Part shown: in pieces, positions 1 to 9,127 of the stretch
Position numbering within the stretch: the first letter of the stretch is position 1
Layout: each line of letters starts with the position of its first letter
Origin: Cyclobacteriaceae bacterium
Lineage (GTDB): Bacteria; Bacteroidota; Bacteroidia; Cytophagales; Cyclobacteriaceae
DNA: 35,624 nucleotides
Assembly: GCA_025350305.1 (NCBI GenBank)
Contig: JANXYC010000213.1
Location: forward strand, 1-35,624
Direction: 5' to 3'
Made by a program: the position numbers and the translations under genes
The notes under the pieces: generated by a model
Told to the model about the DNA's origin: nothing
Seen by the model: the letters and a program-made list of their open reading frames with translations, nothing else
Database searches by the model: none

Positions 1-3000
1 CTCACTCCACTCTGCACTACCGTCCAGCTATAGGTCGTCCCCGCTACCGCGTTAGGATTACTCAATACTATATTCGTCGTCGCCCCACTGCAAAGCGTCT
101 GCGAGGCCGGCGTGGCCAACACAGTCGGCGTGGGATCGACGGTCACATTAACCGGACTACTAGCAGAAGAGCCATTAGCATCTTTGACCGTAACTGTATA
201 AGTGGTGGTACCCGGTGTACTTGCAGTGAAAACCGGGTTTGCCACGTTGGTGGCACTCAAACCTGTAACAGGAAACCACGCATAGCTATACCCCCCAACT
301 CCACCAGATGCGGTGGGCGCTCCACCCAATGTCACCGTCGCTAAATTACAAATGGTCTTATCCGTACCTGCGGCAGCAACAGGGTTTGAACCAGAAATAC
401 CTGTAAAAGCTGATGTTTGTCCTCCCACAATTGGTGCTCCAACTGCAGTAAGAGTGTTCCCAGCAAGTGCTGCATATTTTATCCAAGGATTGGTGATTTG
501 GTTAAACACGCCGGTCAATTCTGCGGCGCTGATACTACCTTCTGTACCAACAATGTTCAATGGTACATAGGTACCGGTCACAGTCGCACCACAACCAGTA
601 ATTCCAGATTGTGTGATATTCCAGTAACGACTTAAATAATCCGTAGTGCTGGCGTTGGACGGATGTTTTGCATCAACGACCGATACCCCCACATAGGCAG
701 CAACAAATCCGCTGCCAGCCGTAACATTTACCGTAATAGGTGAATAATCATAGGCACCTGTATTGTCACCAATCGGGAAAGTGAAAGAACCAACCGCTGT
801 AAATGTTTTTCTTACTTCGCTCCCTCCTGATGCGACAATCATTTTGGAAGCTGATGGTCCTGCTACTGAAATGGTAGAGGCAGGTCCCAATGTCAAATCA
901 TTGGCGCCGATGTTTAACCTCCCTGCATTTAATGTAAGTGTTCCGTTAACATTCGTTGCTCCATTTAATATTGCCTCTCCGCTTGATTGAGTAATGGTTA
1001 GACTGTTATAGGTTCCAGCAGTAACTGTCTGTGAGGCTCCATAGTATTCTATTGTTCCTGTACCAACTTCCAGGCCGTTTGATGGTCCAGAGAAACGAAT
1101 CATTCCACCCGTATTTGCAATTGCTCCAACAACAGAAAGGGTATTCGAAGCCATATCGAATACGGAAGAATTCGTGAGAGTAGAAGCTATATTAATGGTA
1201 CTTCCAGCATTCTTTTGACCTGCACCTGATAAGGTTAGATTATTATAGTTAACAGGGGTGACTGTCTGTGGCGAGCTACCATTGTAGTCAACTGTACCGC
1301 CATTATTGTTGAATGAACCACTGTTTGTGAAATTGCCGGAAATGCTCATTGTTCCTGATGTGGAGAGGAGCGTACCTGCGCTGACAATGAGATTTGTTAA
1401 CGTTACCGCATTGCTGGCAAAACTCAGTGTACCAGCACCGGCTTTTATCAAATCGAATGAACTTGAAATAACTCCTGTTAATGTGATCCCGTTTGTAGTC
1501 GTTATTGTACTTACACTGCCCAGGGTAATGTCTCCGCTATACGTTGCTGATGTCGCATTACTATTAATCAATGTACCCCCACTACTAATACCAGTTCCGT
1601 TTATTGTGAGCGCTTCGGCTCCGGCATAATTTATTCCATTCACATCAAGAACAGCTCCACTCGTAATAGTTGTTCCACCGACTATTGAACCTAAGGCTGA
1701 CATTGATCCTAGCTGTAATGTTCCCGTGCTGACGGTCGTTGTGCCGGAATACGTATTGACACCTGAGACCGTAAATATTCCTGCGCCTACTTTGGTCAGA
1801 CCGACGGCGGTTGCCGATCCGTCTTGAATAATTCCTGAAAAGGTAGTATTGGAATTGTCACCACCTGTTGTTAGTGCTATGGTACCCGCAACACTACTGG
1901 TCACTGTTCCTGCTCCCGCCAGAGAGCCTATGGTCTCACTATTACCTGCTAAATCCAACGTACCGCTTACCGTAACAGCACTTGCATCAGGTATTGTACC
2001 ACCAGCCAATCCAACTTGTAGGGTCCCTGCGCCGATGGTGGTTATACCTGAGTATGTATTGGCTCCGGAAAGTATCTGCACGCCCCCTCCGGTTTTAGAT
2101 AATGAAACCGTGCCGCTACCATTTTGTAAGACACCTGAAAATGTAGTGCTGGCGGCATTGCTTCCGGTAGTTAAGGTAACGGCACCGGCAACACCGCTTG
2201 TTATCGTCCCGCTGCCTTGTAAGTCCCCAACGGAGGTTGCAAAACCTCCAAGATCAAGGGTACCCGAAGTCATTATTAGGCTTCCAGTGATAGTTGTCGG
2301 TGCAGCCAGTGACACTGTAAAGGCTGGGTTGTTGATAGTCACATTGGCGGGCGTATTTTGCGTTAAACCATTGCCAACAGCCTGATCGGCAATTCCACTA
2401 TTATAAAAATAATTGGCACCCGTTGAATAGGTCCTTGTACCTGTTACTTGAATGTTTCCTGTCGCTCCTGAAGTTGTAACGCCAGCCGCTGAACTAACCC
2501 GGAGTGTTGCACCAGAACTTAGTACAAAATTACTGGCTCCCGCATCATTTATGACGCTGGTACTATTTATGGAAAGGTCTCCATCATTTTGAAATAACTG
2601 AGGCGTGCCACCCGAGTTAATCGTTACGGTTCCTGAAATGGTACCACTACCGGTTGACGCAAGTGTAAAGCTAAATTCGGTACCTGCTCCCGATCCCATG
2701 TTGAATGTCTTACCTGATGCAACCGTAAAGGAACCCGTCACTGTTACAAGATTGCCGGAAGCTGATGCAGCGAAAGTGCAGGTACCGTTTATCGTCAGGC
2801 TAAGTAAACTAATTGTCGGAACTGCAGTAATGCCTAGCAGTTGATCACTAGCTATAATGACGTCATCGCCAGGCAGTGGTGCACCGAGGGGGCTCCAGTT
2901 TGCTCCGGTAGTCCAGTTACCGCCGATAGTTCCGACCCAGGTTTTGGTCGCTGCAACTGCATCAAAACTTGCCCCTAAAGTAAAAATCAATAAGGCCAGC

Positions 3001-3053
3001 ACCAGTATACGATTGGTATTTCTTACAAGCGCCGCTAAAGAAAAAGTTTTCAA
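1..3053 (-). CDS. Giant secreted repeat protein, N-terminal part (autotransporter-type beta-strand repeats plus PKD-like domains); runs off left edge
   Basis: The minus-strand frame is open from about 3053 to base 1 (1017 codons) with no stop, so the C-terminus lies outside the window. The ORF track misses it because it has no in-window end. No ATG precedes the signal peptide. The best start is a TTG giving MKTFSLAALVRNTNRILVLALLIFTLG...AVAA, a clear Sec signal. Next comes a 'TWVGTIGGNWTTGANWSP' segment typical of surface repeat proteins. Two autotransporter-associated beta-strand repeats follow, each ending in an 'NTYSGxTTxxxGTLQ' motif and about 100 residues apart. Further on are a 'VGSFTFPIGDN' motif and, at the left edge, PKD-like modules ('TICNLATVTLGGAPTASGG', 'TPASQTLCSGATTNIVLSN'). 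Such proteins in Bacteroidota are usually exported by the type IX system and act in adhesion or gliding. The sorting domain would be in the missing part. Function is inferred; the reading frame is seen directly. Confidence 0.85.
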   Translation of the reverse strand, partial: MKTFSLAALVRNTNRILVLALLIFTLGASFDAVAATKTWVGTIGGNWTTGANWSPLGAPLPGDDVIIASDQLLGITAVPTISLLSLTINGTCTFAASASGNLVTVTGSFTVASGKTFNMGSGAGTEFSFTLASTGSGTISGTVTINSGGTPQLFQNDGDLSINSTSVINDAGASNFVLSSGATLRVSSAAGVTTSGATGNIQVTGTRTYSTGANYFYNSGIADQAVGNGLTQNTPANVTINNPAFTVSLAAPTTITGSLIMTSGTLDLGGFATSVGDLQGSGTITSGVAGAVTLTTGSNAASTTFSGVLQNGSGTVSLSKTGGGVQILSGANTYSGITTIGAGTLQVGLAGGTIPDASAVTVSGTLDLAGNSETIGSLAGAGTVTSSVAGTIALTTGGDNSNTTFSGIIQDGSATAVGLTKVGAGIFTVSGVNTYSGTTTVSTGTLQLGSMSALGSIVGGTTITSGAVLDVNGINYAGAEALTINGTGISSGGTLINSNATSATYSGDITLGSVSTITTTNGITLTGVISSSFDLIKAGAGTLSFASNAVTLTNLIVSAGTLLSTSGTMSISGNFTNSGSFNNNGGTVDYNGSSPQTVTPVNYNNLTLSGAGQKNAGSTINIASTLTNSSVFDMASNTLSVVGAIANTGGMIRFSGPSNGLEVGTGTIEYYGASQTVTAGTYNSLTITQSSGEAILNGATNVNGTLTLNAGRLNIGANDLTLGPASTISVAGPSASKMIVASGGSEVRKTFTAVGSFTFPIGDNTGAYDYSPITVNVTAGSGFVAAYVGVSVVDAKHPSNASTTDYLSRYWNITQSGITGCGATVTGTYVPLNIVGTEGSISAAELTGVFNQITNPWIKYAALAGNTLTAVGAPIVGGQTSAFTGISGSNPVAAAGTDKTICNLATVTLGGAPTASGGVGGYSYAWFPVTGLSATNVANPVFTASTPGTTTYTVTVKDANGSSASSPVNVTVDPTPTVLATPASQTLCSGATTNIVLSNPNAVAGTTYSWTVVQSGV

Positions 3054-3172
3054 ATTGTTGCTGTTAGTTTCAATGCCTTGGTCCTTAAACTAAAAGCATG
3101 CCTGGTGTCTGCGACGGCTGAATTGCTTTATTCAGCGAAGAATAAGAAATAAGGTAAATAAACCAACACCAA

Positions 3173-3180
3173 CAAAAATA
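3173..3180 (-). promoter_or_regulatory. Possible -7 promoter box (TATTTTTG) for the giant repeat protein
   Basis: The 276-base gap 3054-3329 between the lipoprotein gene and the giant repeat protein holds no convincing gene. On the minus strand it contains TATTTTTG, which fits the Bacteroidota -7 consensus TAnnTTTG, about 120 bases upstream of the TTG start. No good -33 TTTG is seen at the usual spacing, so this is weak. Confidence 0.25.
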
Positions 3181-3329
3181 GTTATAACAAGTGGAACCCG
3201 ATGGCAGTAAAATCACGGCGGGATAGGATTTTAGCGGTCTTAAAAATCGGTACATACAGTTATTGACCAAAACACAAGTTAAATATCCTTGAAACCTTAA
3301 AAGTAACCCAAATTAATCGCGTTTTGAAG

Positions 3330-4646
3330 CTAGTTTAACAACTTCCCATCTTGGTTCACTTTAATCAAGGTCAACTTGAATTCTCCAGCGTCTGATTTAC
3401 CGGTTCTCATGGTACCGATTAACAAAAGTCTGCCATCCGGTAACTCCTGGACTGCCCCAATTGCATCGAGTCCCTCTCCGCCAAACACAATGGGAAGATT
3501 CCAGGCAGTAGCGCCATCATTATTAACCTTTGTCAATATCCAGTTCTGATTATCATTAAAACTCTTCTCATTGGCTAAAACATAGAAGCCACCCTGTTGA
3601 GAACCGAAAACCGATGTCCTTTCATTCAGGTTACTACCAAGCACTATGGAAAGAGATTTTTGGAATTGATCGTCGGATGCATTGAATGCTAAGGGACTAC
3701 GCAATCGTAAAACATACATACTCCCGGCACCTGACTGATCGTACGTTATACCTGCCAGTATATACCCGCCACCGGATTGAGGAGGAGCAGCCGAAACTGA
3801 ACTCGGTTTTTCATTCTCAGACTGGTTGCCCAGATAACTATAATTTGAACCTACCCCTGTAAAATTAATTTTGTAATACCACACGTTATAATTTTCCTTG
3901 TTTTGTCCTGGAATCGGAGAATTTGAGAATCCAAACGCGTAAAACCCGTCGGATAACTGATAAATCTTCTTTGAAACATCGTCTGAGTAGAATCCATTCG
4001 TTTGAGTTATCGACCAGCCATTTTGATAAGGTTTCAAATCTTTCCTGACTCGAATATTCAAAGCATCCCTTGGGTCGCTCGATCCTTGCGTGCCCAAGGT
4101 CTTCCTGAAAACGTAAGAAGTGGAACCTGCAATAATAAAACCATCGGTTGTCTCCGTGACCGAGGCGGCATCTTCATCTCCTTTAGTAACATTTCCTGCA
4201 TTATCGAGAATGGGTATCAAAGCGCTGTCAAGCGGATCTCCATCCAATGTTAAGGTCATGATCCGGACATCCCGATCAGTGGCTGTTTTGTAGGTATTGC
4301 CGACAGCAACAAGCCGACCATCGGTGGTAAGCTCAATATCGCTTGCTTCTTCATCGGTTGTCCCTCCAAAGGTTTTCTCCCAAACCCGATTTCCTTTTGC
4401 ATCGGCCTTTACCAAATACCATTGACTGTTACTTCCTGCAGCTGACAGACGCGTTGTACCAAAGAGAATAAATGTTCCATCCGGCAACGCAACCAGGTCT
4501 GCCCCAGTCTGATCCCCATCACCGCCAAAAAATTTTACGAAATAGGATCTGTTCGGATCTTCAATTGATGAAGCAGAATCACAGCCCATCATGCTGGATA
4601 GAAAGAAGATACTTACAAAAAGAAAAAAGAAGCATACTAATCTCAT
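3330..4646 (-). CDS. Putative outer-envelope lipoprotein with beta-propeller-like repeats
   Basis: This 438-residue protein begins with a hydrophobic signal (MRLVCFFFLFVSIFFLSSMMGC) ending in a Cys at about residue 22. That is a plausible but non-ideal lipobox. The rest is built of repeated blades of the type 'FGGxxxDxAxDxxxxxDGxxxxxGxT' (for example 'FGGTTDEEASDIELTTDGRLVAVGNT', 'GGYILAGITYDQS' and 'FGGEGLDAIGAVQELPDGRLLLIGT'), resembling the kelch/beta-propeller-like repeats common in Bacteroidota lipoproteins. Its ATG overlaps the stop of the upstream barrel gene by four bases (ATGA), so translation is probably coupled. It is the third gene of the operon headed by the STAND NTPase. It has no recognised enzymatic motif; a binding or scaffold role at the outer membrane is inferred. 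Confidence 0.85.
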   Translation of the reverse strand: MRLVCFFFLFVSIFFLSSMMGCDSASSIEDPNRSYFVKFFGGDGDQTGADLVALPDGTFILFGTTRLSAAGSNSQWYLVKADAKGNRVWEKTFGGTTDEEASDIELTTDGRLVAVGNTYKTATDRDVRIMTLTLDGDPLDSALIPILDNAGNVTKGDEDAASVTETTDGFIIAGSTSYVFRKTLGTQGSSDPRDALNIRVRKDLKPYQNGWSITQTNGFYSDDVSKKIYQLSDGFYAFGFSNSPIPGQNKENYNVWYYKINFTGVGSNYSYLGNQSENEKPSSVSAAPPQSGGGYILAGITYDQSGAGSMYVLRLRSPLAFNASDDQFQKSLSIVLGSNLNERTSVFGSQQGGFYVLANEKSFNDNQNWILTKVNNDGATAWNLPIVFGGEGLDAIGAVQELPDGRLLLIGTMRTGKSDAGEFKLTLIKVNQDGKLLN

Positions 4647-5809
4647 TTGTCATTCCCTCCTTTTCTGATCTTACGAGACACGCTCCTGGTTCTGGCTTTT
4701 TTAACCTTACGGGGATCGTAAATGGGATGGATGTAACCCAATGAGAGCGATATGTTATCAAGTCGGAATAAATCGCTGACGTACCGAAACTTGGTTACAT
4801 TCTTAGAGATATAATAATCCGGATTGCCAATTTTATTTTTATCATTGTCCGCAGTCCGATCCGAATAAAAAATTTGGTTTTCTCTTGCCATGTTAGACAA
4901 TCCGCCCATGTAGCGGAGATCCACATACAAAAAGTCTTTCCCAATTTTATACTTTATTCCGCCACCAATAAGCCATGAACGATTCAGTTGGTTCTGCTGA
5001 TAGGTTACCTTCTCGCTCGGATCCGCCGCCAATAATTGGGAACCGTTGGGTTTAAAGTTCGTATATTGAAATAAATTTTTTGCCGACAGCAAATAGTTAA
5101 GGGCAAATCCGAAATAGCCAAACGGTCGAACTTTTCTATCGCTATTATCAGTATATTTTATGTATACTGGTACGTCCAACCAGAATTGAGTGTCTAGCAC
5201 TGTCTGTTCGTCAGATAGTCCAAACCTCGGAGAAATTCCACTGCGCACACGACGGTAGGCCCTGGACGCAAAATCAATTTCTGCACACAGGCTAATGTTA
5301 TCAGTAACATTCCAATCAATGCCGCCTCCGATTTGGCCATTAAGGCGCAGGGAGTTTTGCACCGAAACTCCATAAGGCTCGGTGCTGATGGAATAAATAC
5401 TTCGAAACAAAGACGTATTAAAACCGAGTCTGAAATGCGGAGTGAAGATGGGAGTAGCTGTAAATTTTTTGCTTAAATAGACAATATCAATAGGGTCCCG
5501 TTTATCATTTGCCACATATTCCGGATCGGCTTTCAGCAGTCTCAGATAACTGTCATCTGCTGCCAACGAATTATCTAAAATCAAATAGGCCTGACATAAC
5601 AAAAGATAGGCCCTGACGGTTTGTTCCTGTGACAATTTCCCTTCCGGACAATCACCCAATATCATTGGGATTGAATAGAAATGGCCTGCGTTAAATTCGG
5701 TCTCTGCGTGACTTAGTTTTTGGTCACATTCGCTTCCTTGCGCATACATTCGAAGGGTACAGGAAATAAGAAGAAGTCCCGCTAATAAAGGTCGCGCCGT
5801 TTTGTTCAT
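4643..5809 (-). CDS. PorT-family-like outer-membrane beta-barrel protein with periplasmic helical N-domain
   Basis: A signal peptide (MNKTARPLLAGLLLISCTLRMYAQ) is followed by a roughly 100-residue helical segment with TPR-like character ('CDQKLSHAETEFNAGHFYSIPMIL', 'AYLLLCQAYLILDNSLAADDSYLRLL'). From about residue 120 onward, alternating hydrophobic and aromatic strands resemble the Bacteroidota outer-membrane beta-barrel families (PorT/OMP_b-brl type), for example 'FRLGFNTSLFRSIYSIS', 'GGGIDWNVTDNISLCAEIDF' and 'LSLGYIHPIYDPRKV'. The ORF track starts at a TTG at 5812; the ATG at 5809 is preferred. That ATG shares one base with the stop of the NTPase gene (TGATG), which indicates translational coupling. 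It probably sits in the outer membrane with its helical domain facing the periplasm. The molecular role is unknown. Confidence 0.85.
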   Translation of the reverse strand: MNKTARPLLAGLLLISCTLRMYAQGSECDQKLSHAETEFNAGHFYSIPMILGDCPEGKLSQEQTVRAYLLLCQAYLILDNSLAADDSYLRLLKADPEYVANDKRDPIDIVYLSKKFTATPIFTPHFRLGFNTSLFRSIYSISTEPYGVSVQNSLRLNGQIGGGIDWNVTDNISLCAEIDFASRAYRRVRSGISPRFGLSDEQTVLDTQFWLDVPVYIKYTDNSDRKVRPFGYFGFALNYLLSAKNLFQYTNFKPNGSQLLAADPSEKVTYQQNQLNRSWLIGGGIKYKIGKDFLYVDLRYMGGLSNMARENQIFYSDRTADNDKNKIGNPDYYISKNVTKFRYVSDLFRLDNISLSLGYIHPIYDPRKVKKARTRSVSRKIRKGGNDK

Positions 5810-8800
5810 CAAAAGTCACTTATCAATAAACTTTTACATGTTGATTCATGGTCAATACCATTGCCAACGTAAATTTTCCATTCCTCCTTCGTCATATTGC
5901 GTTTCAGCCTGGGGCAAATCTGCTCGGCCAGCATCTTTGGATCGGTCTGCCAAACGCGAATTTCTCCATTATTACAAGAGGCCAATAAGTAATCCGAATC
6001 TTTTGTGAAGGCCAGTTTCCATACGTTGCTGTTGTTAATGTCCATGACGACTGGCAGGTCCTCTTTCTCATGATCCACTACCCACATTTGCAGCTTTTTA
6101 TCGAGACCTGCGCTGGCCAGCAGAAGTCCATCCGGACTAAACTCAACGTCGGAAACCCCTGCATTGTGTCCGGTAAGTTCCTTCATCAATTCAAGGGTCG
6201 CATAATTATACAGTTTCACAGAACCCTTCCACACCTGTTTTTCCTTAATAGTTTTATCCAAATACTCGGTTCCGTATGCAAGAATAGACTTTGTTGGATG
6301 AAAGGCGACTGAGAGTACCCGGATTTGATTAATTGATTCGTCAAACTTCAATTCGTATGAATTGTCTTTTAGATTCATCATTATCAATTGGCCAGATGCG
6401 GCAACGGCGGCGAGCAAACTTCCGTCCGGGCTGATATCAATCGATTTGATATCATAGGGTAAAGTGGTAAGCAATCTACCCTGCCCCGTGAAGTGGTTGG
6501 TAAATCGAACTGTATGATCTGAGCCAACCGAAATAAAGCCAGAGTTGTCGGGAAGAAATTTTATGTCAGCAATAAAACCTTTATGACCTTTTACCAGCCC
6601 CGGCTTTTCTCCGGGCTGGTCGAGATGGAAAATCTGAATGGTGGAAGAGTCACTTCCGTTGATAAGATATTTTTCGTCAAGACTAAGGGCCAGTACACGG
6701 TTTGGATAAGGGTTGAAATCGATAAGATTGTATGCCGTTTGTTTTAGATAATCTCCTTTAAATATTCTACCATCATTGCCGGTAGTGTAAAATGTACTGT
6801 TCCCATTTTTAGAAACTGCCAACCCAAACATCTTGTTTTTCAAGTTGCCTGGTATTTTTATCTGATTGTAATTAAAGTTCTCTGAAAGTTTTGCAATAGA
6901 ATAGTAAAGACCCTTGAATACATACGGATCATATTTGTGACCGCCATACTTCGTGTGATATAAATAACCTTGCATGGCGAGAAGGCCGGCCAGGTCCTTG
7001 TCATCTTCAATAGTAACTGATTTTGCTTCCAATGACTGCGCCACTGAAAGATATAATAACCTGTTTGCTTCATCACGTGCTTCTTGCGCTTTCACCTTTT
7101 GAGCAACGGCATCATCCTTCGCGGCAGCTTCCTGTTTTTGAGATGCAATGGCTATTTGTTCCTGCCGCACGGCTTCCTGTAAATTTTTCTCAGCCTCTGC
7201 CCGTGCAGTGTTTGCCTCCTTCAGCGCAATTGCGACTTGCTCAAGGGCCACACCAAGTTCTTTTGTTTTATTGACCGCTATGTCTGTTTGAGTCTTGGCA
7301 ATATCCCTTTGTTTATCTGCTTCATTTTTGGCTTCAATGGCTTGTTTCTCTTTTTCAAACGCACGATCTCGTTGCTTAGTGGCTTCAATAGACTGTGTGA
7401 ATCCATAAATCATAAAAAGCACAGCGATCACTGCAGCCGTACCCAACACAACCGAAGTAACCCGTGCTCTTCGCAGCGCCCTGCGCTGCAGCATTTCCTG
7501 ATTCTTCAGTTCTGCTTCGTAGGTGATCCTACTGGTGTCCAGGAAAACGATCGCTCTCTCAAAGGCTACATCATAGCGTTGCGCCCAAATGCGTGTAGGC
7601 TTTTGTTTTTTCTGCCAGTTTAGGGCAAGCTGCAAATCCGGTGGGCGCCAAAGACCGGCTTTTCCAGTCTGGTAGAGGGCCGCCGCATTTGAAATCCTCT
7701 TATACAACTGCGCTGATTCAAATTCCTCTTCCACCCAATTCGAGAGGCGCGTCCAAATGCGCATCAAACTTTCATGTGAAAGTTCTACAGTACTAGATCC
7801 ATTTAAATTAACCTGGCTGCCGGGCATCAGGAATGAACGACCAATTCTGCGGAAACATTCTACCACACGGATTACCTCATCCTCCGTAACACCTGCAAGT
7901 TCGGCCACTACTTTTATTTTTGCGGGTCTCCGAAGGCCTTGATTTTCCTGGTTCTTTTCAGTAAGGCTTTTAAACAATTCTTCCGCAACTTCCTTTTCTC
8001 CCGAAGTCAATTCCTCATACGCTTCATTGGCATGAAGGGAAAGGGCCTGACTGATTCTTCCGATAGCATTATAATGCCTCAAATCAATGGGTTCGCCTGG
8101 TTCCCGGTTGGCAACCCAGTAATCCCATGTTCGCATGAGAGCGTGCTGCATAATGGGCAATTGATCCTGGTGATCACCAATGTCGCTGAGCAACCTTTTC
8201 ATCAACCGCGAAGTAATGGTACCTCCCCCCACTGCTACCGGCCCTTCAATGGCCAGGCGCTTTTGCTCTCGGCTCATTTGAGGCACCAGATAATTGCTGC
8301 CATTGATCATTTCTGTGAGCCCGGAGAATACAGAACATTCACCTATGAAATCTGATCGCATGCTAAGCGCGATGTACAAGGATGTATCCCGCTGTCGCAC
8401 TGCATTGAGTATCAGGCATACATACTGTGCTGACTCGTTAGTAGGCTCTTCACCAAACTCACGATAGCGAAGTAATTCTTCAAATTGATCAATAAGGAAA
8501 AATACATTCTCCTGATCAAGACGTTGGAGATAGCGTGTCACCTCTATTAAGCCATCAGGACCACTCTGCAAAACTGACTTAATAATAGCGGATTGAATGA
8601 GCCTATCCTCTTGCTTAAGTCTACCACTCACTTCCAGATGATTGACGATCGATTCTGCAAGATTTGAGATGGGCGAATTACCTGGTCGCGTGGTGATCAC
8701 TTGCCAGTTAGGGCCTGTTTTGGTCATGAACCCCCCATAAAGTTCGGGCACCAGACCGCAGAACATCAGACTTGATTTGCCACTGCCAGAATAACCCATT

Positions 8801-8997
8801 ACGGTCACTGAGCGATGCTCAGAAAGCTTGAGAAGGATCTCATCTACCTGCCCTTCCCGGCCAAAAAACAGGTGTGATTCTTCAATGCTGAATGGACGCA
8901 GTCCCGGAAACGGATTGGCACCTAAAGGTTCCAAACCTTGCTCCCTTTGACGGTTCTCTTCAACCAATTCTCCCGTTTGTACGGAATAATTCAGCAT
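5809..8997 (-). CDS. nSTAND1-type NTPase - transmembrane helix - coiled coil - WD40 protein
   Basis: This 1062-residue protein has four parts. Residues 28-480 are a STAND-class P-loop NTPase of the nSTAND1 type: the lead-in motif 'NPFPGLRPFSIEESHLFFGRE', Walker A GYSGSGKS (68-75), Walker B 'FFLIDQFEELL' (166-176), a 'SMRSDF' sensor-like motif near 212, and 'LPIMQHALMRTW' near 280. Residues 513-532 form one transmembrane helix preceded by the basic run RRALRRAR. Residues 535-660 are a long Ala/Glu/Lys-rich coiled coil. Residues 720-1018 hold WD40 repeats ('GHKGFIADIKFLPDNSGFISVGSD', 'GHNAGVSDVEFSPDGLLLASAGLD'), closed by the 'NMTKEEWKIYVG' tail often seen after such propellers. STAND proteins are known as nucleotide-driven signalling switches. 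From positive-inside topology I infer a cytoplasmic NTPase and a periplasmic coiled coil and propeller. It heads the operon with the barrel and lipoprotein genes. Confidence 0.92.
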   Translation of the reverse strand: MLNYSVQTGELVEENRQREQGLEPLGANPFPGLRPFSIEESHLFFGREGQVDEILLKLSEHRSVTVMGYSGSGKSSLMFCGLVPELYGGFMTKTGPNWQVITTRPGNSPISNLAESIVNHLEVSGRLKQEDRLIQSAIIKSVLQSGPDGLIEVTRYLQRLDQENVFFLIDQFEELLRYREFGEEPTNESAQYVCLILNAVRQRDTSLYIALSMRSDFIGECSVFSGLTEMINGSNYLVPQMSREQKRLAIEGPVAVGGGTITSRLMKRLLSDIGDHQDQLPIMQHALMRTWDYWVANREPGEPIDLRHYNAIGRISQALSLHANEAYEELTSGEKEVAEELFKSLTEKNQENQGLRRPAKIKVVAELAGVTEDEVIRVVECFRRIGRSFLMPGSQVNLNGSSTVELSHESLMRIWTRLSNWVEEEFESAQLYKRISNAAALYQTGKAGLWRPPDLQLALNWQKKQKPTRIWAQRYDVAFERAIVFLDTSRITYEAELKNQEMLQRRALRRARVTSVVLGTAAVIAVLFMIYGFTQSIEATKQRDRAFEKEKQAIEAKNEADKQRDIAKTQTDIAVNKTKELGVALEQVAIALKEANTARAEAEKNLQEAVRQEQIAIASQKQEAAAKDDAVAQKVKAQEARDEANRLLYLSVAQSLEAKSVTIEDDKDLAGLLAMQGYLYHTKYGGHKYDPYVFKGLYYSIAKLSENFNYNQIKIPGNLKNKMFGLAVSKNGNSTFYTTGNDGRIFKGDYLKQTAYNLIDFNPYPNRVLALSLDEKYLINGSDSSTIQIFHLDQPGEKPGLVKGHKGFIADIKFLPDNSGFISVGSDHTVRFTNHFTGQGRLLTTLPYDIKSIDISPDGSLLAAVAASGQLIMMNLKDNSYELKFDESINQIRVLSVAFHPTKSILAYGTEYLDKTIKEKQVWKGSVKLYNYATLELMKELTGHNAGVSDVEFSPDGLLLASAGLDKKLQMWVVDHEKEDLPVVMDINNSNVWKLAFTKDSDYLLASCNNGEIRVWQTDPKMLAEQICPRLKRNMTKEEWKIYVGNGIDHESTCKSLLISDF

Positions 8998-9059
8998 TTG
9001 ACTTTTATAGAATCAGAAAATTAAACAAAATAACCTGTAACCGTAGCAGCCCTCCAAGT

Positions 9060-9122
9060 TTAAAAAATCATTGAATTTGCGGCAATTTGGGGAATCTGCT
9101 TAAAAAATCCTTGAAATTTAGC
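9060..9122. repeat. Pair of imperfect direct repeats (TTAAAAAATCxTTGAAxTTT..GC)
   Basis: Two copies, about 9060-9080 (TTAAAAAATCATTGAATTTGC) and 9100-9122 (TTAAAAAATCCTTGAAATTTAGC), lie 40 bases apart in the 130-base gap between the NTPase operon and the upstream permease gene. They could bind a regulator of the NTPase operon, or be chance A+T-rich similarity. Confidence 0.4.
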
Positions 9123-9127
9123 AGAAT

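Noticed and set aside
1849-2385. 178-residue plus-strand ORF
   Set aside because: It is antisense to the repeat-protein frame, which has the signal peptide and family motifs. Ser/Thr/Gly-rich repeats leave few stops on the opposite strand, and the ORF product has no recognisable domain.
3085-3270. 61-residue minus-strand ORF in the gap before the repeat protein
   Set aside because: Short, in a different frame from the repeat protein, no motif, and A+T-rich non-coding composition.
5809-8997. Anti-phage defence system around the STAND NTPase
   Set aside because: STAND NTPases occur in defence (Avs-like), but here there is no nuclease, protease or other effector domain, and the neighbours are outer-membrane proteins, so an envelope role fits better.
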